Assembly: GCF_002443155.1 (NCBI RefSeq)
Contig: NZ_CP023667.1
Span: 2,976,001-3,040,000, forward strand
Source of the DNA: Alcaligenes faecalis
GTDB lineage: Bacteria; Pseudomonadota; Gammaproteobacteria; Burkholderiales; Burkholderiaceae_B
Direction: 5' to 3'
DNA: 64,000 nucleotides
Both the position numbers and the translations under genes were made by a program. The notes under the pieces were generated by a model. That model ran no database searches and had not been told where the DNA came from. It saw only the letters and a program-made list of their open reading frames with translations. Shown in pieces: positions 1 through 8,613 of the stretch (position 1 is its first letter; each line of letters begins with the position of its first letter).

Positions 1-16
1 GCAAACTGGCTTTCAT
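1..16 (-). CDS. Start of next uptake-operon gene (cut by window edge)
   Basis: On the minus strand an ATG overlaps the TGA stop of the binding-protein gene in an ATGA junction and opens a frame reading M-K-A-S-L into the window edge. Such coupling is usual between a binding protein and the permease of an ABC importer, so this is probably the permease start. Only five codons are visible and the identity is inferred from position. Confidence 0.35.
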
Positions 17-1092
17 GCGCCTTGCTGCGGACCCAGCGGGTCCAGCCCTTGTACCAATCGCTTGACCTGCATCTGGTCCAGGGACATGCCGTAAAAGGCC
101 GAATAGAACGCCTGCAACTCTGAGTACATGCGTGGCATGGCCGCGCTACCTTCCAACAAGGCATTCAGCCAGATCACACCGGCCAGACGATTGATTCCCG
201 GTGGGCCATCCAGCCAACCAAAGGGCAGGGCTGGCACACGATACAAACGCCCTTCCCTCACCGCCTTGAGTTGACTCCACGGCGCCTGGGTACGGGCCAG
301 TTCAAAGAAAGCATCATCCTGGGCAAACAGAATATCCGGGTCCCAGGCCAATAATTGTTCGTAGGAAATACGGCCCAGACGATTATCGGTTTTCTCATCA
401 CCCATTACCGTCAAGCCGCAAAGCCGCAGCACCTCGGTGTGGATGGATTGGCCCATGCCGGTTTCCAGACCATCGTTACCGCGTGCCAGATAGGCTTTCA
501 AGCCTTTGGCTCGGGGTCTGGCAGCTTGATGTGCGCTGTCCAGAATAGCCTGTGCACGCATGGCCAATTGCTGGCCGCGTTCGGCCTGCCCCAGGATATG
601 ACCTGCCTGACGCAACTGCGCCGGGCTGTCGTTCAGACGACCATCCAGCAAGACATAGGGCACGCCCGTCTGCTCCTGCACGGACTTGGCGGCAGATTCG
701 TAATAGGGATTCACATCACCTATATCCACGACCATATCGGGCTTCAAGGCCAGCAGGCTTTCCAGGGACAAGGTACTGCCCCGACCGGACAGACGGCCAA
801 GATACGGCAAGGAAAAACCAGCGGCCTGCATCATGCTGCGTGCAGCAGGAGCCAGCTGAAAAGGCCAACCTGACAGCGTGCGGGGTGCCAGGCAATACAC
901 CAGCACCGAAGCGGGCGGACCGGCCGCCACCACCCGGCCAACATGGGCCGGATCGGGCAATTTGCCCGCCACGCTGATATGCAGATTGATCGGGGCGCTG
1001 GCTCCCGCCTGCTCAGGCCGAGCCAGCAAACGGGCATGAGGCGCCAAAACCAGCAGTGCCGCCAAGGCACGCAATATGTCACGACGCTTCAT
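13..1092 (-). CDS. ABC importer periplasmic binding protein (BtuF/FecB-like)
   Basis: A 359-residue substrate-binding protein of the iron-siderophore/heme/cobalamin class (periplasmic binding fold with a helical backbone). The N terminus has a twin-arginine-like start (MKRRDILRALAALLVLA) and a hydrophobic stretch consistent with export. Typical lobe motifs are visible, for example LLALKPDMVVDIGD near residue 115 and LLAWDPDILFAQDD near residue 250. A GAGGAAGG ribosome site precedes the ATG. It lies 39 bases downstream of a TonB-dependent receptor on the same strand and overlaps the next gene by ATGA, so the three form one uptake operon. The ligand (iron chelate, heme, cobalt or corrinoid) cannot be read from the sequence. 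Confidence 0.85.
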   Translation of the reverse strand: MKRRDILRALAALLVLAPHARLLARPEQAGASAPINLHISVAGKLPDPAHVGRVVAAGPPASVLVYCLAPRTLSGWPFQLAPAARSMMQAAGFSLPYLGRLSGRGSTLSLESLLALKPDMVVDIGDVNPYYESAAKSVQEQTGVPYVLLDGRLNDSPAQLRQAGHILGQAERGQQLAMRAQAILDSAHQAARPRAKGLKAYLARGNDGLETGMGQSIHTEVLRLCGLTVMGDEKTDNRLGRISYEQLLAWDPDILFAQDDAFFELARTQAPWSQLKAVREGRLYRVPALPFGWLDGPPGINRLAGVIWLNALLEGSAAMPRMYSELQAFYSAFYGMSLDQMQVKRLVQGLDPLGPQQGA

Positions 1093-1131
1093 CCCGCCCT
1101 TCCTCTTTTAACTGCCTATAACAGCACGGCT

Positions 1132-3177
1132 TTAGAAACGATAGCTTCCGCCCACAAACCAGACACGTCCGGGCATGGGGTAGCCTTCTTTGTATTGGTA
1201 CAACTTGTCGCCCAGGTTACGCACACCGGCTTCCAGGGTGATGTCCGAGTTGGGACGCCAGATACCCTTCAAGCCCAACAAGGCAAAGCCCGGTGTTTTT
1301 TCGTAGATCTGATCACCCTTATTGTTTGCGTAGGAGTAGTAACGGCCACTTTCGGTTTCCACCGAACCCATCACTTCCCACTGCGCAGTGGGCTTCCAGC
1401 TCAAGTGAGCAAACAGGCGGTGATTGGGCGTATCCACCAGTTTGACGTCCGGGTCAGACTGGTTGCGGCGATTCAAATACGTGTACGCCAGGCCTGCCGA
1501 CCAATGAGCAGAAAACTCCTGCTGCAAGGACAGCTCCAGACCCATTTGCCTCGCCTTGCCGACGTTGGTGGCCTGATCACAAAACCCCACTGGACGGTAC
1601 TTGTCACAACCAGGAGCCTGGATGACGGTGCTTTGAATCATGTCACGCACCTGGCTCAGGAACAGCGCCGATTCCAGCTGTGCGCCTTCCCAGGGTTGAC
1701 CACGCAAGCCCAGTTCGTAATGAATGGCGTGCTCGGGTTTCAGATCCGGGTTGGGTTGGGCGTAACCCATGCGGCTGGAGTAGCGATCTTTAATCGTGGG
1801 GAAACGAGTCTTGTAGGCCACACTGCCGTAGACCTGCATGGCCTCGCTCCAGTCGTAACCCAGCTCCAGCAAGCCGTTGGTGGCATCGGTATCGCCGGTT
1901 TCAAAGTTGTGCGCTTCTTTGGCCTTGCGACGCTCGTGACTGGCACCCACACGCAACTGCCACAGCTCACCCAAGGCGATGCGGTCTTCAAACGCCAGAG
2001 ACGTGGTCACATCCTTGTAGTGCTCGGTGCCCGATGATTTGGGGTCACGGTGCTGATCTTCCTTGTAGTGCAAGGCGAAGTGCAGCTCGTGATTGTCCAG
2101 GCTGGTGTTGACCCACTCCAGGGCAGCACCACGGGTGCGGTCCGTGTACTCGCTGGTCGGGCCAGTCAGGGTCGCGTATTGACCATCGCTATACATATCC
2201 AGACCGTTCTTGTACTTGTCTTCGTACACGCGGGTCTTGATGGTGTTGCTCTCGCCAATCTGGGTGGAGCTCAGGAAGTACAGGCTTTCCTTGTCCCAGT
2301 ATGGCCAGCGCCAGTAGCGTTGACCCAGCTTGGCATCGTTCACACCGGTGTAAACCGGATTGTCTTTCTGACCTTTCTGGTTCACGTAAGCAATGACATA
2401 CTCATCCGTCGCATTGGGGGTGATACCCAGTTTGAAGGACGCTTTCTTGTCCATTTGCGAAGCATTGCTGCGCATGCCGCCGGTATCGGTAGGACGTGCT
2501 TTTTGATCTTCAAAGCCACGGCCCAAGGGGAAGGTACGCTCGCCCGACCAGGACAGGCCAGCTTGCAAGTACCAGGAGCCCTGGTTGGTGCCCACGTTCA
2601 AGGCACTGTAGCGTTGATCGCCCGTGGCGTAACCAGCGCGAAACTCGCCTTCAAATTCTTTGACAGGCTTGCGGGTCACCAGGTTGATGGCGCCGCCCAT
2701 GATATTGGGGCCATACAGTAAGGAAGCTGCGCCCTTGGCCACGCGAATCTCGCTCAGGTCCATGGTGGTGAAACGGGTAAAGTCCACATAGCCGTCGTAC
2801 GGCACGTACTGTGGAATACCGTCAAGGAACAAAGGCACCTGACGCGAATCGAAACCGCGCACATAGACCATTTGTTCGTTACGAGCACCGCCCGCCGAAA
2901 CGGTCACGCCGGGTTGCACGCTAACGGCAGCACCCACATCGCGCAAATCAAAAGCCTGCATTTCTTTCTGGCTAACCGCGCTCTCTCCCAAGGCAGCTTC
3001 ACGATCCAGATTGGGCTGCACGACCACTTTGCCCAACTGAAACACGCGGTCATTGTTTTCCTGAGCCTGAGCGTGGCCAACTGCCAAGGCCCCCATCAAG
3101 CTCAAGACCACTGCGCGAGGCACAAAACAGACGGACTGATGACGCGCCGCGATAGCGCGTTTGGACTGATGTCTCAT
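1132..3177 (-). CDS. TonB-dependent outer-membrane receptor
   Basis: A 681-residue outer-membrane active transporter. It begins with a long signal peptide ending near AHAQAQ. A plug domain follows (VVVQPNLDREAALG onward, VRGFDSRQVPLFLDGIP at about residues 107-123, YGPNIMGGAINLVTRKP at about 155-171). The 22-strand barrel ends in the usual aromatic residue (GGSYRF). It would import a chelate using the TonB/ExbBD energy system and pass it to the binding protein encoded next. Size and domain order are normal for the family. An untranslated leader of more than 100 bases with an intrinsic terminator precedes the gene, which suggests regulated read-through. The substrate is unknown. Confidence 0.9.
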   Translation of the reverse strand: MRHQSKRAIAARHQSVCFVPRAVVLSLMGALAVGHAQAQENNDRVFQLGKVVVQPNLDREAALGESAVSQKEMQAFDLRDVGAAVSVQPGVTVSAGGARNEQMVYVRGFDSRQVPLFLDGIPQYVPYDGYVDFTRFTTMDLSEIRVAKGAASLLYGPNIMGGAINLVTRKPVKEFEGEFRAGYATGDQRYSALNVGTNQGSWYLQAGLSWSGERTFPLGRGFEDQKARPTDTGGMRSNASQMDKKASFKLGITPNATDEYVIAYVNQKGQKDNPVYTGVNDAKLGQRYWRWPYWDKESLYFLSSTQIGESNTIKTRVYEDKYKNGLDMYSDGQYATLTGPTSEYTDRTRGAALEWVNTSLDNHELHFALHYKEDQHRDPKSSGTEHYKDVTTSLAFEDRIALGELWQLRVGASHERRKAKEAHNFETGDTDATNGLLELGYDWSEAMQVYGSVAYKTRFPTIKDRYSSRMGYAQPNPDLKPEHAIHYELGLRGQPWEGAQLESALFLSQVRDMIQSTVIQAPGCDKYRPVGFCDQATNVGKARQMGLELSLQQEFSAHWSAGLAYTYLNRRNQSDPDVKLVDTPNHRLFAHLSWKPTAQWEVMGSVETESGRYYSYANNKGDQIYEKTPGFALLGLKGIWRPNSDITLEAGVRNLGDKLYQYKEGYPMPGRVWFVGGSYRF

Positions 3178-3219
3178 TCCACTTCCCTATTCGATCTTTC
3201 TAATTGATTTATGAACTGA

Positions 3220-3300
3220 CACCACACAGTGGTGCAAAAAAAAACGGGCCCCAAGGGGCCCGTAAATAGAACCCATCATCGAGCGATGAGTGATGGTTCT
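3220..3300 (-). promoter_or_regulatory. Leader with tandem hairpins and an internal terminator
   Basis: Read on the minus strand, the region before the TonB receptor holds three ordered elements. A 10-bp stem with a single bulge spans 3268-3300. A GC-rich hairpin at 3244-3263 (ACGGGCCC / GGGCCCGT) is followed directly by nine T residues (3236-3244), a textbook intrinsic terminator. A third small stem (CACCAC / GTGGTG) lies at 3220-3234. The terminator lies about 60 bases before the start codon and no minus-strand gene lies upstream, so it can only act on the receptor leader transcript or a small RNA. A switchable attenuator is likely; I could not match a known riboswitch. Confidence 0.6.
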
Positions 3301-3535
3301 TTCGAAAACACCGCTATATAGTAGAGCATATAGCGAAGAACAACAACTAGCCAGAAACTTTAAGGTTCAGGTTTTCCCGTCTTCCCAATTTGCGGCTTCT
3401 CGCCAACAATACGGCTGTACTGAGCATTTACATCAAAATGCTGCCAGCAAGGTGCCTGCACAAACGGGCACCCAAACGATCCCAAGACATCAGGACCCGC
3501 GCAAATACTGGCGCAAATCCACAGGAGCACAATTT

Positions 3536-4849
3536 ATGTTTAAAGCCATGACGCGCGGTTCGGTCCGCCTGGTTGAACGCTATCTACCCGATCCGTATAT
3601 TTTCGTCATCCTGCTCACACTGATTGCCGGTATTGCGGCCATGGCGTTTGAGCAACGCTCTCCCATGGAGATCATCCAATATTGGGGTAACGGTTTTTGG
3701 GGCCTGCTGACCTTTGCCATGCAAATGCTGCTGGTCTTGCTGACCGGTCACATGCTGGCCAGCACACCGCTGGTAAAAAGCTGGTTGCGTGGCCTGGCCT
3801 CGCTGGCCCGATCAGCCGGTTCGGCCATTATTCTGGTGACCCTGGTGTCGCTGGCCGCCAGCTGGATCAACTGGGGTTTCGGCCTGGTGGTCGGTGCCCT
3901 GTTCGCCAAAGAGCTGGCCCGTCAGGTCCGTGTAGACTACCGCTTGCTGGTTGCCAGTGCCTACTCGGGCTTTCTGGTCTGGCACGGTGGCCTGGCCGGT
4001 TCTGTACCACTGACCATTGCCACCTCGGGCCACTTCTCTGAAGACAAGATCGGTATCATCAGTACATCTGACACTATCTTTGCCTTCTTCAATCTGGCCA
4101 TTGTGATCGCCCTGTTTATCCTGGTGCCGCTGATCAACCGCTTGATGCTGCCCAGCGATAAGGAAAGCATTTATGTCGATCCCAAGCTGCTGGAAGACAC
4201 TCCAGACGATGTCAACCAAACCACCGATCGCCCTGCAGACCGTCTGGAAAACAGCCGTCTGATCTCGATTGTGATCGGTGTTGCTGGCCTGGCCTACCTG
4301 TTTGACTACTACGTGCTGCGTGGTGCGACCCTGAACCTGAACGTGATCAACTTCACCTTCCTGATTCTGGCCATCTTGCTGCATGGCACACCCCGTCGTC
4401 TGCTGAAAAGTCTGGATGAAGCCATTCGCGGTGGAGCCGGGATTGTGATCCAGTTCCCCTTTTACGCCGGCATCATGGCCATCATGATCGACTCCGGTCT
4501 GGCGGCCAGCTTGTCCGAATGGCTGGTGTCCTTTGCCACGGCGACCACCTTGCCTTTCTGGACTTTCATGAGCGCCGGTCTGGTCAATATCTTTGTGCCT
4601 TCGGGCGGTGGACAATGGGCGGTACAAAGCCCGGTCGTAATCGCTGCTACTCAGGCTCTGGATGCTGATATGGCCCGCACCGCCATGGCCGTTGCCTGGG
4701 GTGACTCCTGGACCAATATGCTGCAGCCTTTCTGGGCCTTGCCAGTACTGGCCATTGCCGGACTGAAAGCCAAAGACATTATGGGCTTTTGCCTGATTCA
4801 GCTGATTGTCTCGGGTATCGTGATTTCGATTGGTTTGACCTGGTTGTAA
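3536..4849 (+). CDS. atoE: Short-chain fatty acid transporter, AtoE family
   Basis: A 437-residue inner-membrane protein with about ten to twelve hydrophobic segments, matching the AtoE (COG2031) family that carries short-chain fatty acids such as acetoacetate or butyrate. Family-typical stretches include VERYLPDPYIFVILLTL near the N terminus, FVPSGGGQWAVQSPVV and WGDSWTNMLQPFWALP in the C-terminal half. The ATG at 3536 follows an AGGAG site by 8 bases and starts at the conserved MTRGSVRLVERYLPDP region; an upstream in-frame ATG at 3290 would add 82 residues of unrelated sequence and is rejected. It is transcribed alone, divergent from the TonB receptor, and ends at a strong hairpin terminator. 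Confidence 0.85.
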   Translation: MFKAMTRGSVRLVERYLPDPYIFVILLTLIAGIAAMAFEQRSPMEIIQYWGNGFWGLLTFAMQMLLVLLTGHMLASTPLVKSWLRGLASLARSAGSAIILVTLVSLAASWINWGFGLVVGALFAKELARQVRVDYRLLVASAYSGFLVWHGGLAGSVPLTIATSGHFSEDKIGIISTSDTIFAFFNLAIVIALFILVPLINRLMLPSDKESIYVDPKLLEDTPDDVNQTTDRPADRLENSRLISIVIGVAGLAYLFDYYVLRGATLNLNVINFTFLILAILLHGTPRRLLKSLDEAIRGGAGIVIQFPFYAGIMAIMIDSGLAASLSEWLVSFATATTLPFWTFMSAGLVNIFVPSGGGQWAVQSPVVIAATQALDADMARTAMAVAWGDSWTNMLQPFWALPVLAIAGLKAKDIMGFCLIQLIVSGIVISIGLTWL

Positions 4850-4876
4850 ACCAGCCAAGCAATAAAAGTAAAACGT

Positions 4877-4904
4877 AAAAGGGCCCGCTAACTGCGGGCC
4901 CTTT
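4877..4904. terminator. Bidirectional hairpin terminator
   Basis: A perfect stem, AAAAGGGCCCGC with loop TAACT and its complement, lies between the convergent atoE-like and LysR genes. It is flanked by A- and T-rich stretches on both sides and can serve both strands. Confidence 0.85.
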
Positions 4905-4909
4905 GCAAT

Positions 4910-5812
4910 TTAAAGCTCACGGCATACGTGACTGACTTGCTCCCGAAACCATGCGTAGGCAAAACTGGCGCGCGTGCGTTCATGCCAAATCTGGTACACA
5001 CAAAACGGGGCTAAATCCAAAGGATGCTCCAGCACATCCAGCTTGTGTCCGGCACATAGCAGGCGAGCCATGCGCTCTGCCAAACTGATTACAAAGTCGG
5101 TACGTTCCAACACGCCGGGAACTGCCAAAAAATGAGGCAGGCTCACTTGCACCTGACGTTGCAACTGACGTGTTTGCAACGCGTCAGCCAAACGACGCTC
5201 ACGGCTGCCGTTATGGCCAGGCACCCCAATGTGGCTACGTCTGCAAAACTCGTCCAATGCCATCGCCTGGCCATTACGCCCGCAAGATCGCATCACCACC
5301 ACATAACGGTCATGAAAAAGCTCCTGGCGAAACAGCGGGTAGGACACAGCTGCCGACGATGAAAGCACCAGGTCGGCTCGCCCGCCCAACAGCCAGTCTT
5401 CAGCCCCAAAATCCGCCATATCCAGGACTTCCAGGCTGCACCGCGGAGCATGCAGCTGCAAATGTGCTGTCAAGGCCGGGATCAATAAATAAGACAAATA
5501 TTCCGTCGTCGCCACCCGAAAACGTACGTCCAGACTGGATGGTTCAAGCCGCGCCTTGTCGGTCTGCAACAAATCATCCAGCAAGCTCAAGGCCTGCTCA
5601 ATACGGGGCGCCAAAGCGCGCGCCTTGTGGGTGGGCTCGACGCCTTGTGCCGTCCGCAAAAACAAGGCGTCACCAAAATACAAACGCAGCTTCGCGATTT
5701 CCTTGCTTACCGTGGACTGATTGGACTCCAGCGTCAAAGCGGCACGGCTGACATTTCCTTCTCGAAACACAGCAAGAAAAGTACGCAACTGGACCAAATC
5801 CAGATTCTTCAT
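4910..5812 (-). CDS. LysR-family transcriptional regulator
   Basis: A 300-residue LysR regulator. Its N-terminal winged helix-turn-helix (LRTFLAVFREGNVSRAAL, SNQSTVSKEIAKLR) lies at about residues 8-45, followed by the co-inducer domain. The ATG at 5812 is preceded by AGGGGAG and gives the normal family length; an upstream ATG at 5839 is less likely. It is divergent from the amidohydrolase gene (117-base gap) that contains an inverted repeat with the T-N11-A pattern of LysR operators. It probably controls the amidohydrolase / Bug receptor pair, with their substrate or product as inducer (inferred from position). Confidence 0.88.
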   Translation of the reverse strand: MKNLDLVQLRTFLAVFREGNVSRAALTLESNQSTVSKEIAKLRLYFGDALFLRTAQGVEPTHKARALAPRIEQALSLLDDLLQTDKARLEPSSLDVRFRVATTEYLSYLLIPALTAHLQLHAPRCSLEVLDMADFGAEDWLLGGRADLVLSSSAAVSYPLFRQELFHDRYVVVMRSCGRNGQAMALDEFCRRSHIGVPGHNGSRERRLADALQTRQLQRQVQVSLPHFLAVPGVLERTDFVISLAERMARLLCAGHKLDVLEHPLDLAPFCVYQIWHERTRASFAYAWFREQVSHVCREL

Positions 5813-5855
5813 CTCACTCCCCTGCTCACGTATTTCCATTTCAGCCTAATCAATC

Positions 5856-5870
5856 ATTCCAATACGGAAT
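5856..5870. promoter_or_regulatory. Inverted repeat, candidate LysR operator
   Basis: ATTCC-AATAC-GGAAT lies in the divergent gap between the LysR gene and the amidohydrolase gene and contains T-N11-A, the core of LysR-type binding sites. Placement and form fit an operator; there is no direct proof of binding. Confidence 0.5.
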
Positions 5871-5929
5871 TGCCTCGTTTTCAGGCCTCCCGGACACTAG
5901 TTCAACAACTTACTACCACAGGAAACCCC

Positions 5930-7417
5930 ATGAGGACTCTGATTAAAGCGCGCTGGGTCATTGCGTTCGAACAAGGACGCCACTGCGTGATCGACCACGG
6001 CCAGCTCGTCTACGAAGGCGAACATATCATATACGTGGGCACTCGTTACGACGGGCATGTGGACCAGATCATTAAAGCACCTGACAGCGTGCTGGCTCCT
6101 GGTTTTATTGATACCCATGTCCACTCCGGTCATCGGGCACTGCACAAGCTTCTGGCCGACGGTGGTCGCCCTGCATTATTCGGCCAGCCTTACATGGACG
6201 TGACCATTGCACGCCAAGGTACACAAATACGCGGCTACCCCAACTATCTGGATCAGGAGCAAGCAGCAAAAGATCCCGGCATTGCTCTGCATGCTGCCTT
6301 TACCGCAGCCGAGCTGCTGCGCAACGGTGTCACCACCTTTGTAGAACTGGGCGGACATGTACTCGTTCAAGAGGCATTGTGGGCTCAATGTGAGGAATTA
6401 GGTATTCGTGGATACCTTGGCCCTGGCTACGATAGTGGTCGATGGCAATCCGATGACAAGGGCCAGCTCGAACGTATTCCTTACCCGGACCAGGGCGAGC
6501 AACTTTTCCAGGATGCCCTGGCATTTATCCGCCGTGCACAAGCCCATGAATCCGACCTGATTCACGGCATCCTGGTCCCTCGGGAAATTGAAAACTGCAG
6601 CCTGGAATTGCTGCGTCAAACAGTGCGTGCGGCCGATGAGTTGAATCTGCCCATGGCCACACATGCTGGCTACAACGTGATCGAGTTCATGGAGACCGTA
6701 CGCGAACACGGACTGACCCCTATCGAGCTGCTGAACCATGTCGGGATGTTGCGTCCCACATTGAATATTGGGCATGCCAACCTGATCTCCAACAACCCGA
6801 AAATGAACTATTCGGGTGGAGACGACCTGGGTTTAATGGGGCAGAAAAAAGTATCCATCTCTCACTGTCCGGTCAATATTGTGCGGCGAGCTCGCACACT
6901 GGATAACTGGAAAGCGTATCGCCAGGCAGGAGTCAATATCACCATCGGCAGCGATACCTACCCGCGCGACATGTTCATGAACATGCGTACCGCGTCCTAC
7001 CACGGGAAAGTCATGAGCCATGACCTGACCGCTGCCAGTGCCGCTGAAGTATTTGAAGCCGCCACCGTGGCAGCAGCGCGTTCCCTGGGTCGGGAGGACT
7101 TGGGGCGACTGGCTGCCAATGCCAGGGCGGACATGATCCTGATCCGAATCGGCCGCAGCGACGTGCTGCGCTATGGCCCAATTTGGGACCCCATCCGCAG
7201 CATGGTTGAATGCGGCATCGGCGACGACGTGGACACCGTGATCTGCAATGGCAGAATCAGCATGCGAGACGGCGTCATACCAAAGGTGGACCTGCCAGCC
7301 TTGCGCCGTCAGGTTCAGGACTTTGCCGAAGACATCTGGCCCAGCCTGCAGGACTGGGATCAGCTCAAACGCAGCGCACAAGATATGTGCCCCATCAGCC
7401 GCTGTACACATCTATAA
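5930..7417 (+). CDS. Amidohydrolase (chlorohydrolase/deaminase type)
   Basis: A 495-residue metal-dependent hydrolase of the amidohydrolase superfamily (SsnA / TrzN / guanine-deaminase branch). Visible metal ligands are His63 and His65 in DTHVH, His245 in ATHAGYN, His282 in NIGHANL, and Asp342 in IGSDTYP. Such enzymes deaminate or dechlorinate purine, pyrimidine or triazine rings, or open related rings. The ATG at 5930 follows CAGGAAA and begins at the usual small N-terminal beta domain; the longer open frame upstream overlaps the LysR gene and is not coding. A Bug receptor gene follows 26 bases later, so import and hydrolysis of the same small molecule are probably coupled. The true substrate is unknown. 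Confidence 0.8.
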   Translation: MRTLIKARWVIAFEQGRHCVIDHGQLVYEGEHIIYVGTRYDGHVDQIIKAPDSVLAPGFIDTHVHSGHRALHKLLADGGRPALFGQPYMDVTIARQGTQIRGYPNYLDQEQAAKDPGIALHAAFTAAELLRNGVTTFVELGGHVLVQEALWAQCEELGIRGYLGPGYDSGRWQSDDKGQLERIPYPDQGEQLFQDALAFIRRAQAHESDLIHGILVPREIENCSLELLRQTVRAADELNLPMATHAGYNVIEFMETVREHGLTPIELLNHVGMLRPTLNIGHANLISNNPKMNYSGGDDLGLMGQKKVSISHCPVNIVRRARTLDNWKAYRQAGVNITIGSDTYPRDMFMNMRTASYHGKVMSHDLTAASAAEVFEAATVAAARSLGREDLGRLAANARADMILIRIGRSDVLRYGPIWDPIRSMVECGIGDDVDTVICNGRISMRDGVIPKVDLPALRRQVQDFAEDIWPSLQDWDQLKRSAQDMCPISRCTHL

Positions 7418-7443
7418 AAACACCCTCAACGAGGAGACAAGAC

Positions 7444-8424
7444 ATGATCAAAAAAACAGCTCTCGCTATTGTCGCAACGGCTTTACTGAACACGCTTCCG
7501 ATGGCACAAGCGCAGCAGGCGGATTTTCCGCAAGGCCCTGTACGCGTCATCGTCCCCTACGGAGCAGGCGGAAGCGCGGACATTCTGGCACGCGCAATCA
7601 GCGACAAACTGACTCAACTATGGGGACAGACCGTCATCGTAGAAAACAAGCCAGGGGGTATAGGTACGATTGGAATCATGAGCGTGGTCAAGTCCAAGGC
7701 CGACGGCTACACCCTGGTCTCGGTGCCCGTATCTGACTTGGCTGTTAATCCACACCTCTACAAGAAACGGTCTTTTGATGTGTTGAAGGATCTGGATCCC
7801 GTCAGCCAGGTAGGCTCAGTACCCAACGTCTTGATCACGAACCCGGCGCTAGGGCTGCAAAGCACGGCCGATTTAATCAAGCTCGCTCAGCAAGCAGGTC
7901 AAACCCTGACTTATAGCTCTCCTGGCGTGGGCAGTCAGGCACATTTGGCCGCTGAAGTATTTGCTCGCAAACATGGGCTGACACTTAACCACATTCCCTA
8001 TAACAGCGTCTCGGCGGCCATTACTGACGTAGCAGGCGGCCATGTCGATCTGATGTTTGCGCAACTACCCAGCGCCTTGGGCTTTATCCAAGGAAAAACA
8101 GTGACACTGTTGGGCATCGCCGCGCAGCAGCGCAGTCCGCTATTGCCAGACACGCCCACACTGACTGAATCGACCGGCGAGACGTATGGCGATTTTATTT
8201 CGTGGTCCGGCCTGATGGCACCAGCGGGCACCCCCATAGCCATACGCGAAAAAATCGCGCGTGACCTCAAGCACGTGATGGACAACACAGACCTCAATCG
8301 CGTACTAGCCAGTTCAGGAACGGTAGGAATAGGTAGCACTCCACAGCAGCTCGATGCTGCCATACGCGAAGATTACGATCGCTATGGGCGCATCATTGCC
8401 GACCTGAAATTGGCCTTGGACTAG
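7444..8424 (+). CDS. Bug/TctC periplasmic solute receptor
   Basis: A 326-residue tripartite tricarboxylate transporter receptor of the Bug family. A signal peptide (residues 1 to about 23, ending AQAQQ) precedes the typical VRVIVPYGAGGSADILAR motif and the NKPGGIGTIG loop that bind small carboxylates or amides. GAGGAGA lies just before the ATG. No TctA/TctB membrane genes are nearby, which is normal in Alcaligenaceae where orphan Bug receptors are very numerous. It follows the amidohydrolase in one operon and probably binds that enzyme's substrate or a related ligand (inferred). Confidence 0.88.
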   Translation: MIKKTALAIVATALLNTLPMAQAQQADFPQGPVRVIVPYGAGGSADILARAISDKLTQLWGQTVIVENKPGGIGTIGIMSVVKSKADGYTLVSVPVSDLAVNPHLYKKRSFDVLKDLDPVSQVGSVPNVLITNPALGLQSTADLIKLAQQAGQTLTYSSPGVGSQAHLAAEVFARKHGLTLNHIPYNSVSAAITDVAGGHVDLMFAQLPSALGFIQGKTVTLLGIAAQQRSPLLPDTPTLTESTGETYGDFISWSGLMAPAGTPIAIREKIARDLKHVMDNTDLNRVLASSGTVGIGSTPQQLDAAIREDYDRYGRIIADLKLALD

Positions 8425-8444
8425 CTGAAATAGGGGAATGGAGA

Positions 8445-8519
8445 TGGTGGGCGGTACAAGGTTCGAACTTGTGACTTCCACCGTGTGAAGGTGGCACTCT
8501 ACCACTGAGTTAACCGCCC
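8445..8519 (-). tRNA. tRNA-Val (CAC anticodon)
   Basis: On the minus strand a 75-base cloverleaf reads GGGCGGT at the acceptor, a D arm with CTCAGTGGTAGAG, an anticodon stem CCACC / GGTGG with loop TTCACAC, a T arm with GTTCGAA, and an encoded 3' ACCA. The loop places C-A-C at positions 34-36, decoding valine codon GUG. It lies downstream of dnaQ. Confidence 0.95.
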
Positions 8520-8613
8520 GAAGCTTTCAAGAACTGAAAAGCTGCGAAGAAAGAAACTATAGCACGGCCCTGCCCGATTCACAAGGTTTGGGCCGGCTAT
8601 TTTTCCTGAATAA

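Noticed and set aside
3301..3535. Possible cobalamin riboswitch on the minus strand upstream of the TonB receptor (GGTGCC / GGCACC stem, TGGGAAGACGGG)
   Set aside because: The B12 box and the conserved core order of the class are not present; only short chance resemblances were found.
3812..4858. Long open frame antisense to the fatty acid transporter
   Set aside because: Low-complexity Gln/His/Gly-rich translation typical of the opposite strand of a GC-rich gene; the plus-strand protein is a clear family member.
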